The notes beneath the pieces were generated by a model, which worked only from the letters and a program-made list of their open reading frames with translations, was not told where the DNA came from and did no database searches. Shown here piece after piece: positions 63,460 to 64,000 of a DNA stretch of 64,000 nt (position 1 is the first letter of the stretch; every line of letters starts with the position of its first letter). The position numbers and the translations under genes are program-made. The stretch comes from Aphidius gifuensis (lineage: Eukaryota > Arthropoda > Insecta > Hymenoptera > Braconidae), in assembly GCF_014905175.1 (NCBI RefSeq), contig NC_057788.1:17702154-17766153 (forward strand), in the 5' to 3' direction.

Positions 63460-64000
63460 CGCTTTTTATTGTTGTTTTTTCGTTGCTAACGAAATAGATA
63501 AAAAAATAATAGAAAAAGGCAAACAGAAAGAAATTTGTATGAGAGTAAGTGAGAAAAAAACAATGACCAATCAAATGTCCGGAAGACCGATGATGTTTGT
63601 CCTTTTTATATTAGGATTATAATATTAATATTTATTATCAATTTCAATTTTATATAGTTAATAAAACTATTTTTAATAATATTTTTATTAATGTTTGCAT
63701 TTATGATGCTCCATTATTTTGTAATCAAATTTCTTTTATGCAATTTTAAATTTTCCCGCTTTTTCAATATCATGGCTCTTCGTTAGAAAATCAGTAAAAA
63801 AACAACTTTTTACCACATATTTTTAATTAAAATAACAAAATCAGTGCTGTAACTCCATATGAACCAGGTATTAAAAAATTCCTTATTATTTTTACTATTA
63901 TCTATTAGTTTTTCAATAAAATCTTATATTTAGAAATGTAATTTAGTTATGATCAAAAAAATTTCAAACATCCCCTCCCATAAGAGCCCATGTTTAACCT
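63460..64000. other. AT-rich non-coding stretch
   Basis: No gene is seen. CATAAGAGCCCATGTTTAA at the end resembles motifs in the TTAA elements. Confidence 0.4.

Overview
The window is AT-rich eukaryotic nuclear DNA, most likely from an insect. The evidence is spliceosomal introns with clean GT-AG borders, two claudin-type tetraspan genes of the arthropod kind, a pseudouridine-kinase-like PfkB gene, and dense short terminal-inverted-repeat (TIR) transposons. A parasitoid wasp or another AT-rich insect would fit, but the order cannot be fixed from this sequence alone. No bacterial, plasmid, CRISPR or organellar gene organisation was seen.

Three protein-coding genes can be supported. (1) A PfkB-family kinase of the pseudouridine-kinase type lies on the minus strand. 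Four exons (50689-50484, 50357-50158, 8272-8025, 7940-7638) join in phase into 318 residues. They include the GGVGRN substrate loop, the WYEPTD motif and the catalytic GCGD motif. The N-terminal exon or exons were not found. The two exon pairs are separated by one intron of about 41.9 kb. (2, 3) Inside that intron, on the opposite strand, sit two complete two-exon claudin-like genes (32172-32927, 212 aa; 38920-39671, 221 aa). Both have the W-GLW-C-C type signature and four membrane segments, but their introns are at different places. So about two thirds of the window is one intron hosting two nested antisense genes.

The rest is mainly repeats. 0-5 kb: TIR elements, a palindromic minisatellite and a GC-rich foldback. 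5-12.2 kb: a direct duplication (5069-6465 and 11087-12178) flanks the kinase 3' exons; each copy carries a minisatellite and a decayed fragment resembling the large subunit of replication protein A (RPA70). 12.2-21.9 kb: nested TIR elements and a cluster of about 160-bp MITEs. 23.7-25.3 kb: a hAT-like element with an exact 8-bp target duplication. 26-31.8 kb: further foldbacks and MITEs. 31.8-42 kb: the claudin genes plus decayed coding-like fragments, including a DnaJ-like piece at 36309-36466. 42-47.4 kb: foldback and TIR elements with tRNA-like modules. 47.4-57.8 kb: TGATCA-rich elements hosting nested hAT and TTAA-target insertions, two large foldbacks, and the kinase 5' exons at about 50 kb. 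58-64 kb: mostly featureless AT-rich DNA with one TIR element and a 150-bp tandem array.

No intact transposase or reverse transcriptase was found, so the mobile elements look non-autonomous. All family calls are from reading the sequence; none was checked against a database.
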